Shown in pieces: positions 31,627-40,496 of a stretch of DNA of 64,000 nucleotides. The notes below the pieces were generated by a model. That model did not search any database, had not been told where the DNA came from, and worked only from the letters and a program-made list of their open reading frames with translations. The DNA lies in contig JAAEQB010000051.1 of the NCBI GenBank assembly GCA_024231975.1, positions 62,001 through 126,000 of the forward strand, read 5' to 3'. Positions within the stretch are counted from its first letter, which is position 1; each line of letters starts with the position of its first letter. The position numbers and the translations under genes were made by a program. Source of the stretch: Allobosea sp. Lineage in GTDB: Bacteria > Pseudomonadota > Alphaproteobacteria > Rhizobiales > Beijerinckiaceae.

Positions 31627-32938
31627 CGGCGTTGGCGGTTTCCGGCTCGGCGGGAAGGCCGTTGCCGGCGGGCGCGACCCTGAGCGCCGTCAGCCGGTTG
31701 CGGCTCTTGCGCATCACCTCGAAGCGAAAGCCGTGGAAGGTGAAGGCCTGGCCGGCATCGGGGATAGCGCGGGCCTCGTGGATGACGAGGCCCGCGATGG
31801 TCGTTGCCTCGTCGTCGGGCAACTGCCAGTCCATCGCCCGGTTGAGGTCGCGGATCGGCACGCCGCCATCGACGACGACCGCACCGTCCGGCTGCTGGCG
31901 CAGGCCCGGCACGGCGACGTCGTGCTCGTCGCGGATGTCGCCGACAATCTCCTCGAGGATGTCCTCCAGCGTGACGAGCCCCATTACCTCGCCATATTCG
32001 TCGACGGCGAGGGCGAAATGCGTCTTGCGGGCGAGGAAGGCCTTGAGCTGCTCGGGCAAAGGCGTGTTCACCGGCACGAACCACGACTCGAGCGCGATGG
32101 TCGCGACATCGAGCTTGCTGGCGTCGCCGCCGGCGGCGTCGAGCGCGCGCAAAAGATCTTTCGCGTGGAGCACACCGACAATGTTCTCTGGCTTGTCGCG
32201 CCAGAGCGGCATGCGGGTATAGGGCGAGGCCAGCACCTCGCGCACGATCGCCTCCGGGCCGAGATCGAGATTGATCGTGCGCATCTTGGTGCGGTGGATC
32301 ATCACATCGGCGACTTCGAGCTGCTTGAGGTCGAGCAGGCCGCTGACCATGTCGCCGTCGGCCTTCTCGACCGTACCTTCCTGGCGCATCAGTTCGACCT
32401 GGTCGCGCAGGATCTCGTCGATCGCCAGCACTGGGCGCTGCGAGTCGATCCGCAAGCCGAACAAGCCGAGCGTGCGGCGGGCGAACCATTGCATCAACCG
32501 GACCGGCGGGCCGAGCACGGCGAGCAGGCGCGCCACCGGCCGCACCAGCTTGAGCGCCATCCGCTCGGGCTCGGCGACAGCCGCCATGCGCGGGGCGAGC
32601 TCGCCGAGTACGACGACCACCAGCGCGACCGCGATCGCAAGGCAGGCCGCGCCGCTGACGCCAAAGGAGGCGAGCGCGGCATAGGCGGCGAAGCTCGCCG
32701 TCGCGGTCTTCACCAGCGTCCGCGCCAGCAGGAAGACGCCGCTCAATCGCTCGCGGTCGCCGAGCACGCGCAGCACGATCGCGGCGCGGCGGCTGCCGGC
32801 CTTCTCCTGCTGGACGAGCCTGGCCCGCGAGATCGCATGCAGCGCCGCATCGGCAGCAGCGAGGAAGCCGGTCAGGAACACGCCGAGCGCGACGATGGCG
32901 AGGGCGAGCCAGGGATCGAGATGCGGAATGGCGACCAT
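31616..32938 (-). CDS. hemolysin-like CNNM/CorC family protein with CBS domains
   Basis: This 440-residue protein has an N-terminal DUF21 membrane domain (about four helices, residues 8-150), a CBS pair (VADVMIHRTKMRTINLD and FALAVDEYGEVMGLVTLEDILEEIVGDI), and a C-terminal CorC/HlyC domain (VPIRDLNRAMDWQLPDDEATTIAGLVIHEA). Related proteins export Mg2+ or Co2+. It follows aroB by 11 bases on the same strand, and the aroK-aroB-CBS order recurs in Rhizobiales, so it is probably in the shikimate operon. Confidence 0.9.
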   Translation of the reverse strand: MVAIPHLDPWLALAIVALGVFLTGFLAAADAALHAISRARLVQQEKAGSRRAAIVLRVLGDRERLSGVFLLARTLVKTATASFAAYAALASFGVSGAACLAIAVALVVVVLGELAPRMAAVAEPERMALKLVRPVARLLAVLGPPVRLMQWFARRTLGLFGLRIDSQRPVLAIDEILRDQVELMRQEGTVEKADGDMVSGLLDLKQLEVADVMIHRTKMRTINLDLGPEAIVREVLASPYTRMPLWRDKPENIVGVLHAKDLLRALDAAGGDASKLDVATIALESWFVPVNTPLPEQLKAFLARKTHFALAVDEYGEVMGLVTLEDILEEIVGDIRDEHDVAVPGLRQQPDGAVVVDGGVPIRDLNRAMDWQLPDDEATTIAGLVIHEARAIPDAGQAFTFHGFRFEVMRKSRNRLTALRVAPAGNGLPAEPETANAVRG

Positions 32939-32949
32939 GCCGGAAGCGC

Positions 32950-34095
32950 TCAGGTTCCCGCGAGTTCACTTTCAATGAAGTCGAAGGCGGCCTCGGTGGC
33001 GACGCCGGGCGCGATGAAGCTCCTGCCGATGCCATGCGCCAGGATGAAGGTCAGCGCGCCGCGCTTGACCTTCTTGTCCTGGGTCATCGCCTCGACGATC
33101 TCGGCGGCGGTGCCGCTGCCGCCCGGCACGTCCTGCAGCCGGGTCGGCAGGCCGACGGCGGCGAGATGGGCGGCCACACGGCCGGCATCCTGGCCGGGGC
33201 AGAGGCCGAGCCGCTGCGAGAAGCGGAAGGCGAGGCAAAGCCCGATCGCGACCGCTTCGCCATGGACGAGCCGAGCGGAATCGTAGCGGGTCAGGCGCTC
33301 CAGCGCATGGGCGAAGGTGTGGCCGAGATTGAGCAGGGCCCGGTCGCCATCCTCGCGCTCGTCGCGCGCGACCACCGCGGCCTTGGCCCGGCAGGCGGTC
33401 GCGACGGCATGGTCGCGTTCCGGTCCGCCTTCCATGACGCGGCGCCAGTTGACCTCGCACCAGTCGAAGAAGGCGGGATCGTCGATCAGCCCGTATTTCA
33501 CCACCTCGGCATAGCCGGCCTTGAATTCGCGCTCGCTCAGCGTGTCGAGCAGGGCGGTGTCGCAGATCACCAGAGCCGGCTGATGGAAGGCGCCGATCAG
33601 GTTCTTGCCGTGGCTGGAATTGATGCCGGTCTTGCCGCCGACGGAGGAATCGACCTGGGCAAGCAGGCTGGTCGGGATCTGCACCAGCCGCACGCCACGG
33701 CGCAGCACCGAGGCGGCGAAGCCCGAGAGATCGCCGACGACGCCGCCGCCGAGCGCGATGACGAGGTCGTTGCGCTCGATCTTGGCGGCGAGCAGGCCGT
33801 CGCAGAGCTCGATGAAGCGGGCATAGGACTTCGATGCCTCGCCCGGCGGGATCGTCAGGCGCGTCGCCGCGACGCCGGCCTGTTGCAGGCAGGATTCGAG
33901 CGCCGGAGCGTGCAAGGCGGCGAGGTTCTCGTCAGTGACGATGGCGGCGCGGGCGCCGGGAAAGCGGCGCGCGATCACCTCAGCCGCCTCGCAGAGCTGG
34001 TGGCGGCCGATCAGGATGTCATAGGAGCGCTCGGCCAGCGCGACCGGCACGATGATTCGTTCCGCTGCGGAGGCAGCCGGGGCCATGGCGTTCAT
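32950..34095 (-). CDS. aroB: 3-dehydroquinate synthase AroB
   Basis: This 381-residue cytoplasmic enzyme forms 3-dehydroquinate from DAHP, the second shikimate step. NAD-binding and active-site motifs are typical: GGGVVGDLSGF, RGVRLVQIPTSLLAQVDSSVGGKTGIN, HGKNLIGAFHQP, and the zinc-ligand histidine segments LGHTFAHALE and VHGEAVAIGL. The last residues depart from the family only slightly. Its ATG overlaps the aroK stop (ATGA), so the two are coupled. Confidence 0.97.
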   Translation of the reverse strand: MNAMAPAASAAERIIVPVALAERSYDILIGRHQLCEAAEVIARRFPGARAAIVTDENLAALHAPALESCLQQAGVAATRLTIPPGEASKSYARFIELCDGLLAAKIERNDLVIALGGGVVGDLSGFAASVLRRGVRLVQIPTSLLAQVDSSVGGKTGINSSHGKNLIGAFHQPALVICDTALLDTLSEREFKAGYAEVVKYGLIDDPAFFDWCEVNWRRVMEGGPERDHAVATACRAKAAVVARDEREDGDRALLNLGHTFAHALERLTRYDSARLVHGEAVAIGLCLAFRFSQRLGLCPGQDAGRVAAHLAAVGLPTRLQDVPGGSGTAAEIVEAMTQDKKVKRGALTFILAHGIGRSFIAPGVATEAAFDFIESELAGT

Positions 34096-34682
34096 TCCTT
34101 GACTTCCTGGCGCAGGCGGCGATCGAGCGCCGCCATCGCGTCCTCGACCACGACCTCATGCGGATCGTCACGCGAGATCAGCGTGATGTCGGCGAGCGCG
34201 TAGACAGGCTCGCGCTCGGCCAGCATCCGGCGCATGGCCGCCTCGGGATCGGCGGTCTGCAACAGCGGGCGATTGCTGCGCTTGCGGACACGGCGCATCA
34301 GCACGTCGAATTCGGCCTTCAGCCAGATCGAGATCCCGAGCTCGGCGATGCGGGCGCGGGTTTCGGGGTTCATGAAGGCGCCGCCGCCAGTCGCCAGCAC
34401 GAGCGGGGCGCGCGTCGTCAGGATCCGGGCGATGACGCGGCGCTCGCCATCGCGGAACTCGCTCTCGCCGCGCTGGGCGAAGATCTCCGGGATCGTCATG
34501 CCGGCGGCGGTCTCGATCTCGGTGTCGGCATCGACGAAGGGCAGCCCGAGCCGGGCGCCGAGGCGCTTGCCGGTCGCGCTCTTGCCCGAGCCCATCATGC
34601 CCACCAGCACCACGGCTCGCCCACCGAGCGCGGCGCGCAGAGCGATGCGGTCCACCTGTTCGATCGTTTCCGCCATCGTCAT
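34092..34682 (-). CDS. aroK: shikimate kinase AroK
   Basis: This 196-residue kinase has Walker A GMMGSGKSATG near residues 27-37, the shikimate-binding Asp in FVDADTEIE, Arg in ESEFRDGERR, the GGG motif LATGGGAFM and the lid RSNRPLLQT. It phosphorylates shikimate with ATP. Start chosen at the ATG with AAGGAA about nine bases upstream; the frame is open upstream but that sequence looks non-coding. First gene of the aroK-aroB-CBS operon, divergent from pabBC. Confidence 0.96.
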   Translation of the reverse strand: MTMAETIEQVDRIALRAALGGRAVVLVGMMGSGKSATGKRLGARLGLPFVDADTEIETAAGMTIPEIFAQRGESEFRDGERRVIARILTTRAPLVLATGGGAFMNPETRARIAELGISIWLKAEFDVLMRRVRKRSNRPLLQTADPEAAMRRMLAEREPVYALADITLISRDDPHEVVVEDAMAALDRRLRQEVKE

Positions 34683-34806
34683 CAAACGAATTCCTTGAGC
34701 CCGCTCTAGCATGAGGATCGCGGTACCGCCATGTGCCTTGCGCTGCGGCTTGACCTCGACGGCTCCGTCGGGCTCGTAGCGCCGCGATGGGGGTGGTGAG
34801 CACGTG

Positions 34807-36639
34807 ATGCTGGTGGCGGGAGAGGATTGCGGGATCGCCGCGTTGCGGGCGCCCTTCGTGCTGCTGGAAGATCGAAGCGGGGCAGGGCAGGCGCTGTTCT
34901 TCGCCGATCCCGTTGAAGTCATCGAAGCCAGCGAACCCTCGGAAATCGCCAATGCTTTCGCCCGCGTCGAGGCGGGATTGGCGCGCGGCCTGCACGCGGC
35001 CGGCTTCCTCTCCTATGAGCTGGGCTATGCCTTCGAGCCGCGGCTGGCCGGGCTGCTACCGGCGCAGCGGAGCCTGCCGCTGCTCTGGTTCGGCTTGTTC
35101 GAGGCGCCGCGTAGCATAGCGCCGGCAGAACTCGACAAGGGCTTCGCGACTCTGTGTCCGCTGCCGCTCGAAGCCTTGGCATTCGGTTTGGACGAGGCCG
35201 GTCATGCTGCGGCGGTGCAGCGCGTGCTCGACTATCTCCACGCCGGCGACGCCTATCAGGTCAACCTGACCTTCCCGATCCGTTTCCGCTACGCTGGCGA
35301 TCCGCTCGCTCTCTACAGCGCGCTGCGGGCGAGCCAGCCGGTCGCCCATGGCGGCCTGGTCGCGATGGGGGAGGCGAGTATCCTCTCTGTCTCGCCGGAA
35401 CTGTTCATCGAGACCGCCGGCGGGGGCGCCGTCACCCGGCCGATGAAGGGGACGGCGGCGCGCGGTGCCGACGCACAGGCCGACGAGGCCGCGAAGGCGG
35501 CCTTGCTTGCCGATCCGAAGCAGCGGGCCGAGAACCTGATGATCGTCGACCTGCTGCGCAACGATCTCAGCCGGATCAGCGAGCAGGGCTCGGTCAAGGT
35601 TCCCGCGCTCTTCAGCGTCGAGACCTATCCGGGCTTCCATACGCTGACCTCGACGGTGACTAGTCAGTTGCGGCCGGGATTGTCGCTGGCCGAGCAGATG
35701 CAGGCGCTGTTTCCCTGCGGCTCTGTTACCGGCGCGCCGAAGCTCAGGGCGATGGAGATCATCCGCGAGATCGAAGCCGCGCCGCGCGACGTCTATACCG
35801 GCTCCATCGGCATGATCGCGCCAAGCGGCGATCTCAGCTTCAACGTCGCGATCCGGACCGCGACGCTGCTGCCGGGCGGCGAGGGCGTCTATGGTGTCGG
35901 CGGGGGCATCGTCGTCGATTCCAGGCTGGCCGAGGAATATGCGGAATGCCGGCTGAAGGCACGGGTGCTGACAGACCTTGCGGAGGATTACGGGCTGATC
36001 GAGACGCTGCGCTGGTCGGGCGGCTATGTCCGTTTGGCGTTGCACCTCGAACGCCTGGTCGTGTCAGCGGCAGCGCTCGACTTCCGGCTCGATCAGGAGC
36101 AGCTGGCCCTGCAACTCGCGGAGATCGAAGCGTCATTCCCTGTTGGAGCGGAGCGCCGAGTGCGTTGCGAGCTGCGCCGCAACGGCGCGTTTCAGATCAC
36201 CACGGCGCCGATGCCGCTTGCGGCTGAGGGCGCGCTTCGCATCGCAGTCGCCAGCCAGCAGGTCGATGCCGGTGATCCCTTCCTGCGACACAAAACGACC
36301 CGCCGGGCGGTTTATGAGCGAGCCTTCGCCGAGGCGGCATCGCAAGGCTGCGACGATGCGCTGCTGCTGAACCGGCAAGGCTTCGTCACCGAGACCAGCC
36401 GCAACACCATCTTCCTCGAGCGTGACGGCGTCTTGCTGACGCCCCCACTGGAACATGGCCTGCTGCCGGGCGTGCTGCGTCGCGAGCTGATCGAAACCGG
36501 CACTGCACGCGAGGCTCCCTTGCGCCTCGACGACCTCCGGCAGGCCGAGCGCTGGTTCGTCGGCAACAGCCTGCGCGGGCTGCAGCTTGCAGAGATCGCT
36601 GGTTCCGCCCTTGCGCCCGATACCCCCAATCAGAAATAA
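34807..36639 (+). CDS. pabB: fused aminodeoxychorismate synthase component I and aminodeoxychorismate lyase (PabB-PabC)
   Basis: This 610-residue protein joins two folate-pathway enzymes. Residues 1-385 are PabB: YQVNLTFPIRF, the catalytic Lys in RPMKGTAARG, ENLMIVDLLRNDLSRI and FPCGSVTGAPKLRAMEII. Residues 400-610 are a fold IV PLP enzyme: GYVRLALHLERL, PLP lysine in RHKTTRRAVYERA, TETSRNTIF and HGLLPGVLRREL. Together they convert chorismate to 4-aminobenzoate, with glutamine-derived ammonia from a PabA encoded elsewhere. ATG 34807 is used; a GTG lies directly before it. Confidence 0.93.
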   Translation: MLVAGEDCGIAALRAPFVLLEDRSGAGQALFFADPVEVIEASEPSEIANAFARVEAGLARGLHAAGFLSYELGYAFEPRLAGLLPAQRSLPLLWFGLFEAPRSIAPAELDKGFATLCPLPLEALAFGLDEAGHAAAVQRVLDYLHAGDAYQVNLTFPIRFRYAGDPLALYSALRASQPVAHGGLVAMGEASILSVSPELFIETAGGGAVTRPMKGTAARGADAQADEAAKAALLADPKQRAENLMIVDLLRNDLSRISEQGSVKVPALFSVETYPGFHTLTSTVTSQLRPGLSLAEQMQALFPCGSVTGAPKLRAMEIIREIEAAPRDVYTGSIGMIAPSGDLSFNVAIRTATLLPGGEGVYGVGGGIVVDSRLAEEYAECRLKARVLTDLAEDYGLIETLRWSGGYVRLALHLERLVVSAAALDFRLDQEQLALQLAEIEASFPVGAERRVRCELRRNGAFQITTAPMPLAAEGALRIAVASQQVDAGDPFLRHKTTRRAVYERAFAEAASQGCDDALLLNRQGFVTETSRNTIFLERDGVLLTPPLEHGLLPGVLRRELIETGTAREAPLRLDDLRQAERWFVGNSLRGLQLAEIAGSALAPDTPNQK

Positions 36640-36669
36640 CAGGTTGGGGTGCATGGGGAATCGCCGGCC

Positions 36670-36813
36670 GTGCCGACGCTGTTCAAGTTCCTGACGTTCC
36701 TGGCTGTGATCGCCGGGCTGGTCTATGGCGGCATGCTCGCGCTGGTCACCTTCGTGAAGCCGGAGCCGCGCGAGATGGTCGAGATCGTGCCGCCCTCGAA
36801 GCTGCAGAAATGA
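36670..36813 (+). CDS. 47-residue single-helix membrane protein, coupled to xerD
   Basis: The frame from GTG 36670 encodes a basic N-terminus, one transmembrane helix (LFKFLTFLAVIAGLVYGGML, residues 4-23) and a short tail with KPEPREMVEIVPP. Its stop overlaps the xerD start (ATGA), showing translational coupling. Similar tiny proteins precede xerD in other Rhizobiales, as far as I recall. Function unknown. An in-frame GTG at 36649 would add seven residues. Confidence 0.7.
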   Translation: MPTLFKFLTFLAVIAGLVYGGMLALVTFVKPEPREMVEIVPPSKLQK

Positions 36814-37745
36814 GCAAGCAGGCGCGTTCCTGGCTGAACGGCTTCCTCGACATGCTGGCGGCCGAGCGCGGCGCGGCCAAGAACACGCTCGAGGCCTATG
36901 AGCGCGACCTTGAGGACTATCTCGGCTTCGCCGCGAGCCAGGGCGGTCCGGCTGCGGCCACGGCGGACGATATCCGGGCTTATCTGGTCGAGCTGTCGGA
37001 ACGCGGGCTGAAGGCCTCCTCGGCGGCGCGTCGGCTCTCGGCCGTCAGGCAGTTCCATCGCTTCCTCTACACCGAAGGCCTCGCCGGCACCGATCCGACC
37101 GCTGCGATCGAGGGGCCGCGGCTCGGCCGGCCATTGCCGAAGGTGCTCAGCGTCGCCGAGGTCGACCGGCTGATCGGCACGGCCCAGCAGATGGCGGAGC
37201 AGGAGGGGCTCTCACCCGCCGCCCGGGCGCGCGGCGTCAGGATGCACTGCCTGATCGAGATGCTCTACGCCACCGGCCTGCGCGTCTCCGAGCTGATCGC
37301 ATTGCCGCTTTCGGCCGCGACGACGCGCGAGCGCTTCCTGGTCGTGCGCGGCAAGGGCGACAAGGACCGGCTGGTGCCGCTGAACGAGGCAGCGCGCATC
37401 GCAGCCACGGCGCATCTTGCTCTGCTACGCGAACAGGGTGCAGCGGACGGGCGCTGGCTCTTTCCCTCCGACGGCGAGAGCGGGCATCTGACCCGCCAGG
37501 CTTTCGGGCGCGATCTCAAATCGCTGGCGGCAGCCGCCGGCCTGTCGCCGGCCAAGGTCTCGCCGCACGTGTTGCGCCATGCCTTCGCCAGCCATCTCCT
37601 GCAGAACGGCGCGGACCTGCGCGTCGTGCAGGAATTGCTGGGCCATGCCGACATCGCGACGACGCAGATCTACACCCATGTCCTCGACGAGCGGCTGAAG
37701 AGCATGGTCCGCGACCTGCACCCGCTGATGGACGGCGAGAGCTAG
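36810..37745 (+). CDS. xerD: tyrosine recombinase XerD
   Basis: This 311-residue recombinase resolves chromosome dimers at dif with XerC. The N-terminal SAM-like domain (residues 5-95, LDMLAAERGAAKNTLEAYERDL) is followed by the catalytic domain with Arg in ATGLRVSEL, Lys in GKGDKDRLVPL, His-x-x-Arg in HVLRHAFASHLL, His in LGHADIATTQ and nucleophile Tyr in IYTHV. It is a core XerD, not an element integrase: no att-like repeats or cargo genes surround it. Confidence 0.95.
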   Translation: MSKQARSWLNGFLDMLAAERGAAKNTLEAYERDLEDYLGFAASQGGPAAATADDIRAYLVELSERGLKASSAARRLSAVRQFHRFLYTEGLAGTDPTAAIEGPRLGRPLPKVLSVAEVDRLIGTAQQMAEQEGLSPAARARGVRMHCLIEMLYATGLRVSELIALPLSAATTRERFLVVRGKGDKDRLVPLNEAARIAATAHLALLREQGAADGRWLFPSDGESGHLTRQAFGRDLKSLAAAAGLSPAKVSPHVLRHAFASHLLQNGADLRVVQELLGHADIATTQIYTHVLDERLKSMVRDLHPLMDGES

Positions 37746-37746
37746 C

Positions 37747-39537
37747 TCACGCCGCATTCGGGGTGCTGGGAGCCGGTTCCTCGCCCTTGCGGCCGCAGAG
37801 CGCCAGCATGGCGCGGGCGATCTCGGCCTCGCCCATGATGGTGCGGCTCGCCCCGCAGTCCTTGAGGTGCTCGACCTCGGCGAGGGAATGGGCGCGGGCG
37901 ATGATCGGCAGATTCGGGTTCTGCTTGCGTGCCTGCTCGCAGACCTGACCGGCCTCGAAACTGCCGGGGATGGCGACGAAGAGGCGCTTTGCCCGCGCCA
38001 GCCCGGCGGCGCCGAGCACCTCCGGGTCGGCAGCATTGCCGACCAGCACTTCGGCGCCGTCGCGGCGGGCGGCGGCGACGCCGTCATCCTGATCCTCGAT
38101 CACCAGCAGCTTCTCGCCCATGGCTGCAAGGCCGGCGCCGAGCAGCGAGCCGACGCGGCCATAGCCGACGACGACGATATGATCGGACAGCTCGGTCGGG
38201 GCGATGTCGCGTTCGGGGGCGGGCGCAGGCTCGAGCTCCGGCGCCGCGGCCGGCGCTTCCGGCTGAGGGACGGGCGCCGCCTCGGCCGGCTTCGGTTCGG
38301 CCGGCTTGGGCTTGGCCGGTGCAGGGTCGGGCGGGGCGAAGCGGTCGACCAGCTTGAACATCACCGGGTTGAGCACGATCGAGAAGATCGCGCCGGCGAG
38401 AATCAGGTCGCGGCCCTGCTCCGGCAGCAGCTTCAGGGAGACGCCGAGCCCGGCGAGGATGAAGGAGAATTCGCCGATCTGCGCCAGGCTCGCCGAGATC
38501 GTCAGCGCGACCTGATCGGGCTTGCCGAAGGCGCGCACGATCAGCCAGGCGGCCAGCGACTTGCCGAACAGGATAATGGCGATGGTGGCGATCAGAGCGA
38601 GCGGGGCGCGCAGCAGGATGCCCGGATCGAACAGCATACCGACCGAGACGAAGAACAGCACCGCGAAGGCGTCGCGCAGCGGTAGCGATTCCTCGGCGGC
38701 GCGATGGCTGAGCGGCGATTCGCTCAGGATCATGCCTGCGAAGAAGGCGCCGAGCGCGAAGGAGACGCCGAACAGGCTGGCGGCGAGATAGGCGACGCCG
38801 AGCGCGATCGCGAGCACGGCGAGGCGGAAGAGTTCGCGCGAGCCGGTATGGGCGACCCAGTGCAGGATCCAGGGGATCAGCCGGCGCCCGACGATCAGCA
38901 TGAAGGCGACGAAGGCGGCGACCTTGGCGAGCGTCAGGCCGAGCACGCCCCAGAGCCCGAGATCGAAGCGCGTCGCCAGCGGCCCGCCGCCGGAAGCAGC
39001 GCCGGAGCCGCCGTTCAGCACGTCCGCGACGGCCGGGATCATCACCAGTGCCAGGACCATGGCGAGGTCTTCGACGATCAGCCAGCCGACGGCGATCTTG
39101 CCCTTCTCGGTCTGGACGATGCGCCGCTCCTGCAAGGCGCGCAGCAAGACGACGGTACTGGCGACCGAGAGCGCCAGTCCGAAGACGAGGCCGGCGATCA
39201 CAGTCCAGCCGAGAAGCAGCGCGAGGCCGAGACCGAGCAGGGTCGCGACGGCGATCTGCACGAGGGCGCCCGGGACCGCGATGGCTTTGACCGAAAGCAG
39301 GTCCTTCAGGGAGAAATGCAGGCCGACGCCGAACATCAGCAGGATGACGCCGATTTCGGCGAGGTCGTTAGCGAGGTTCTGGTCGGCGACGAAACCGGGG
39401 GTGAACGGGCCGACCGCGACGCCGGCGAGGAGATAACCGACGAGGGGCGAAATCCTGAACTTCTGTGCCAGCGCCCCGAACACGAAGGCGAGGCCGAGGC
39501 CCATGACGATGATGGCGATCAATGGGCCGTGATGCAT
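37747..39537 (-). CDS. CPA2 cation/proton antiporter, KefB/YbaL-like, with TrkA-N domain
   Basis: This 596-residue protein has about 12 transmembrane helices (PLVGYLLAGVAVGPFTPGFV, EIGVILLMFGVGLHFS, QIGEFSFILAGLG). A Pro/Ala/Glu-rich linker (about residues 400-445) leads to a cytoplasmic NAD-binding TrkA-N domain with IVVVGYGRVGSLLGAGL. It should exchange K+ or Na+ for H+ under nucleotide control. The linker is longer than in E. coli YbaL. It converges on xerD with one base between stops. Confidence 0.9.
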   Translation of the reverse strand: MHHGPLIAIIVMGLGLAFVFGALAQKFRISPLVGYLLAGVAVGPFTPGFVADQNLANDLAEIGVILLMFGVGLHFSLKDLLSVKAIAVPGALVQIAVATLLGLGLALLLGWTVIAGLVFGLALSVASTVVLLRALQERRIVQTEKGKIAVGWLIVEDLAMVLALVMIPAVADVLNGGSGAASGGGPLATRFDLGLWGVLGLTLAKVAAFVAFMLIVGRRLIPWILHWVAHTGSRELFRLAVLAIALGVAYLAASLFGVSFALGAFFAGMILSESPLSHRAAEESLPLRDAFAVLFFVSVGMLFDPGILLRAPLALIATIAIILFGKSLAAWLIVRAFGKPDQVALTISASLAQIGEFSFILAGLGVSLKLLPEQGRDLILAGAIFSIVLNPVMFKLVDRFAPPDPAPAKPKPAEPKPAEAAPVPQPEAPAAAPELEPAPAPERDIAPTELSDHIVVVGYGRVGSLLGAGLAAMGEKLLVIEDQDDGVAAARRDGAEVLVGNAADPEVLGAAGLARAKRLFVAIPGSFEAGQVCEQARKQNPNLPIIARAHSLAEVEHLKDCGASRTIMGEAEIARAMLALCGRKGEEPAPSTPNAA

Positions 39538-39661
39538 GGGTCTCCGGTGGGCAGGCGGGAAAGGAGGGCGCAGCGACTTTGCGGATCGCGGCGGGGGAAT
39601 TCAACCTTCGACGATGAACAAAAGTCGCAGGAAGGCTGCGACATGATGGGTCAGGAAGGCG

Positions 39662-39988
39662 TCAGGCCTTGGTCGGCTTGTGCTCCAGCAGGATCTGCGC
39701 CTGCTTCTCGACGCCGAGCTTCAGCTTCTCGGCGAAGATGGCGAGCATCAGGGGCAGCATCACCTCGACGCGTACCAGCGCATCCTCGACCTCGATCTTG
39801 CCGCTGACGGTGTGGCCGAGCGCGGCGACGCCGAATTGCAGCGTGTCGTCCTGCCAGGTCTCCTCGACGAGCTGCATGCCGAAGCTGCCGAGCTTGTCGC
39901 GGACCTTGCCGACGCCGCCTTGCAATCGCTGGCGCGCCGCCTCGCGGCCGAGCGAATGCGAGATCGTGATGGTGACGGGGCGTTTCAT
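39662..39988 (-). CDS. polyhydroxyalkanoic acid system family protein (PHA_gran_rgn)
   Basis: This 108-residue protein starts with PVTITISHSLGREAARQRLQGGV and contains LQFGVAALGHTVSGKIEVEDALVRVEV, the pattern of the small polyhydroxyalkanoate granule-region family. It has no membrane segment. Its role in PHA storage is inferred from the family name; no PHA synthesis genes are nearby. Confidence 0.8.
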   Translation of the reverse strand: MKRPVTITISHSLGREAARQRLQGGVGKVRDKLGSFGMQLVEETWQDDTLQFGVAALGHTVSGKIEVEDALVRVEVMLPLMLAIFAEKLKLGVEKQAQILLEHKPTKA

Positions 39989-40086
39989 GCGTCAGGTCCC
40001 GAAGGGGTGAGCGAACTGGCGTAGCGCTGAGATGGGCTGCGCGGCCGGCGCTTGCAACCGTCTGCTGACACGACCTTTAACGAGAT

Positions 40087-40119
40087 CGTCCCGGGTGACC
40101 GTCGAGGCACCCGGGACGA
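40087..40119. terminator. GC-rich hairpin, possible terminator
   Basis: CGTCCCGGGTG and CACCCGGGACG form a perfect 11-bp stem with an 11-base loop, 30 bases after the stop of the small minus-strand gene. There is no T run in that direction. The arms resemble the outer ends of the family 1 repeats, so this may be a short remnant of such an element. Confidence 0.45.
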
Positions 40120-40148
40120 CATGTTCGATGTAAAAATGGGTTTGAAGG

Positions 40149-40358
40149 TCAGTGGCTGCGGGCTTCGAGCGCCTGCTGGCCCTGCGGCGTGACCTTCCAG
40201 AGCTCGTCGCCGGGCTCGGCCAGGCCGCGCCCCTGAAGCAGGCGCAGCATCGCCTCGCCGAAGATGAAGCGGCGTGTCTCTTCGCTGATGCTTTCCAGCG
40301 CGATCCACTCCGGATCGGTCATCACGATGCTCTCAGGGTTCGTCGCGGTCTCGGCCAT
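40149..40358 (-). CDS. small hypothetical protein, possible winged-helix fragment
   Basis: This 69-residue protein reads ESIVMTDPEWIALESISEETRRFIFGEAMLRLLQGRGLAEPGDELWKVTPQGQQALE in parts, which suggests a small winged-helix-like wing (LWKVTPQGQQAL). The ATG at 40358 has a strong GAGGAGG ribosome site. No family is recognised and no clear partner is adjacent. Confidence 0.6.
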   Translation of the reverse strand: MAETATNPESIVMTDPEWIALESISEETRRFIFGEAMLRLLQGRGLAEPGDELWKVTPQGQQALEARSH

Positions 40359-40496
40359 ATCGTCCTCCTCCGTGGCGGTTGCTGCGATCAGAGGCAAAAT
40401 CGCGAGCAATCTTGGAGAGTATATGGCCGGCTTCGGGTGGCGCTGCGGCAATTGCGCGGGTTTTCCGGGTTAGACGGCGACCTTTCCGGATGAGTG

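Noticed and set aside
36810..37745. xerD as a phage or element integrase
   Set aside because: Motifs and length match housekeeping XerD and the surroundings are core genes (aroK, aroB, pabBC).
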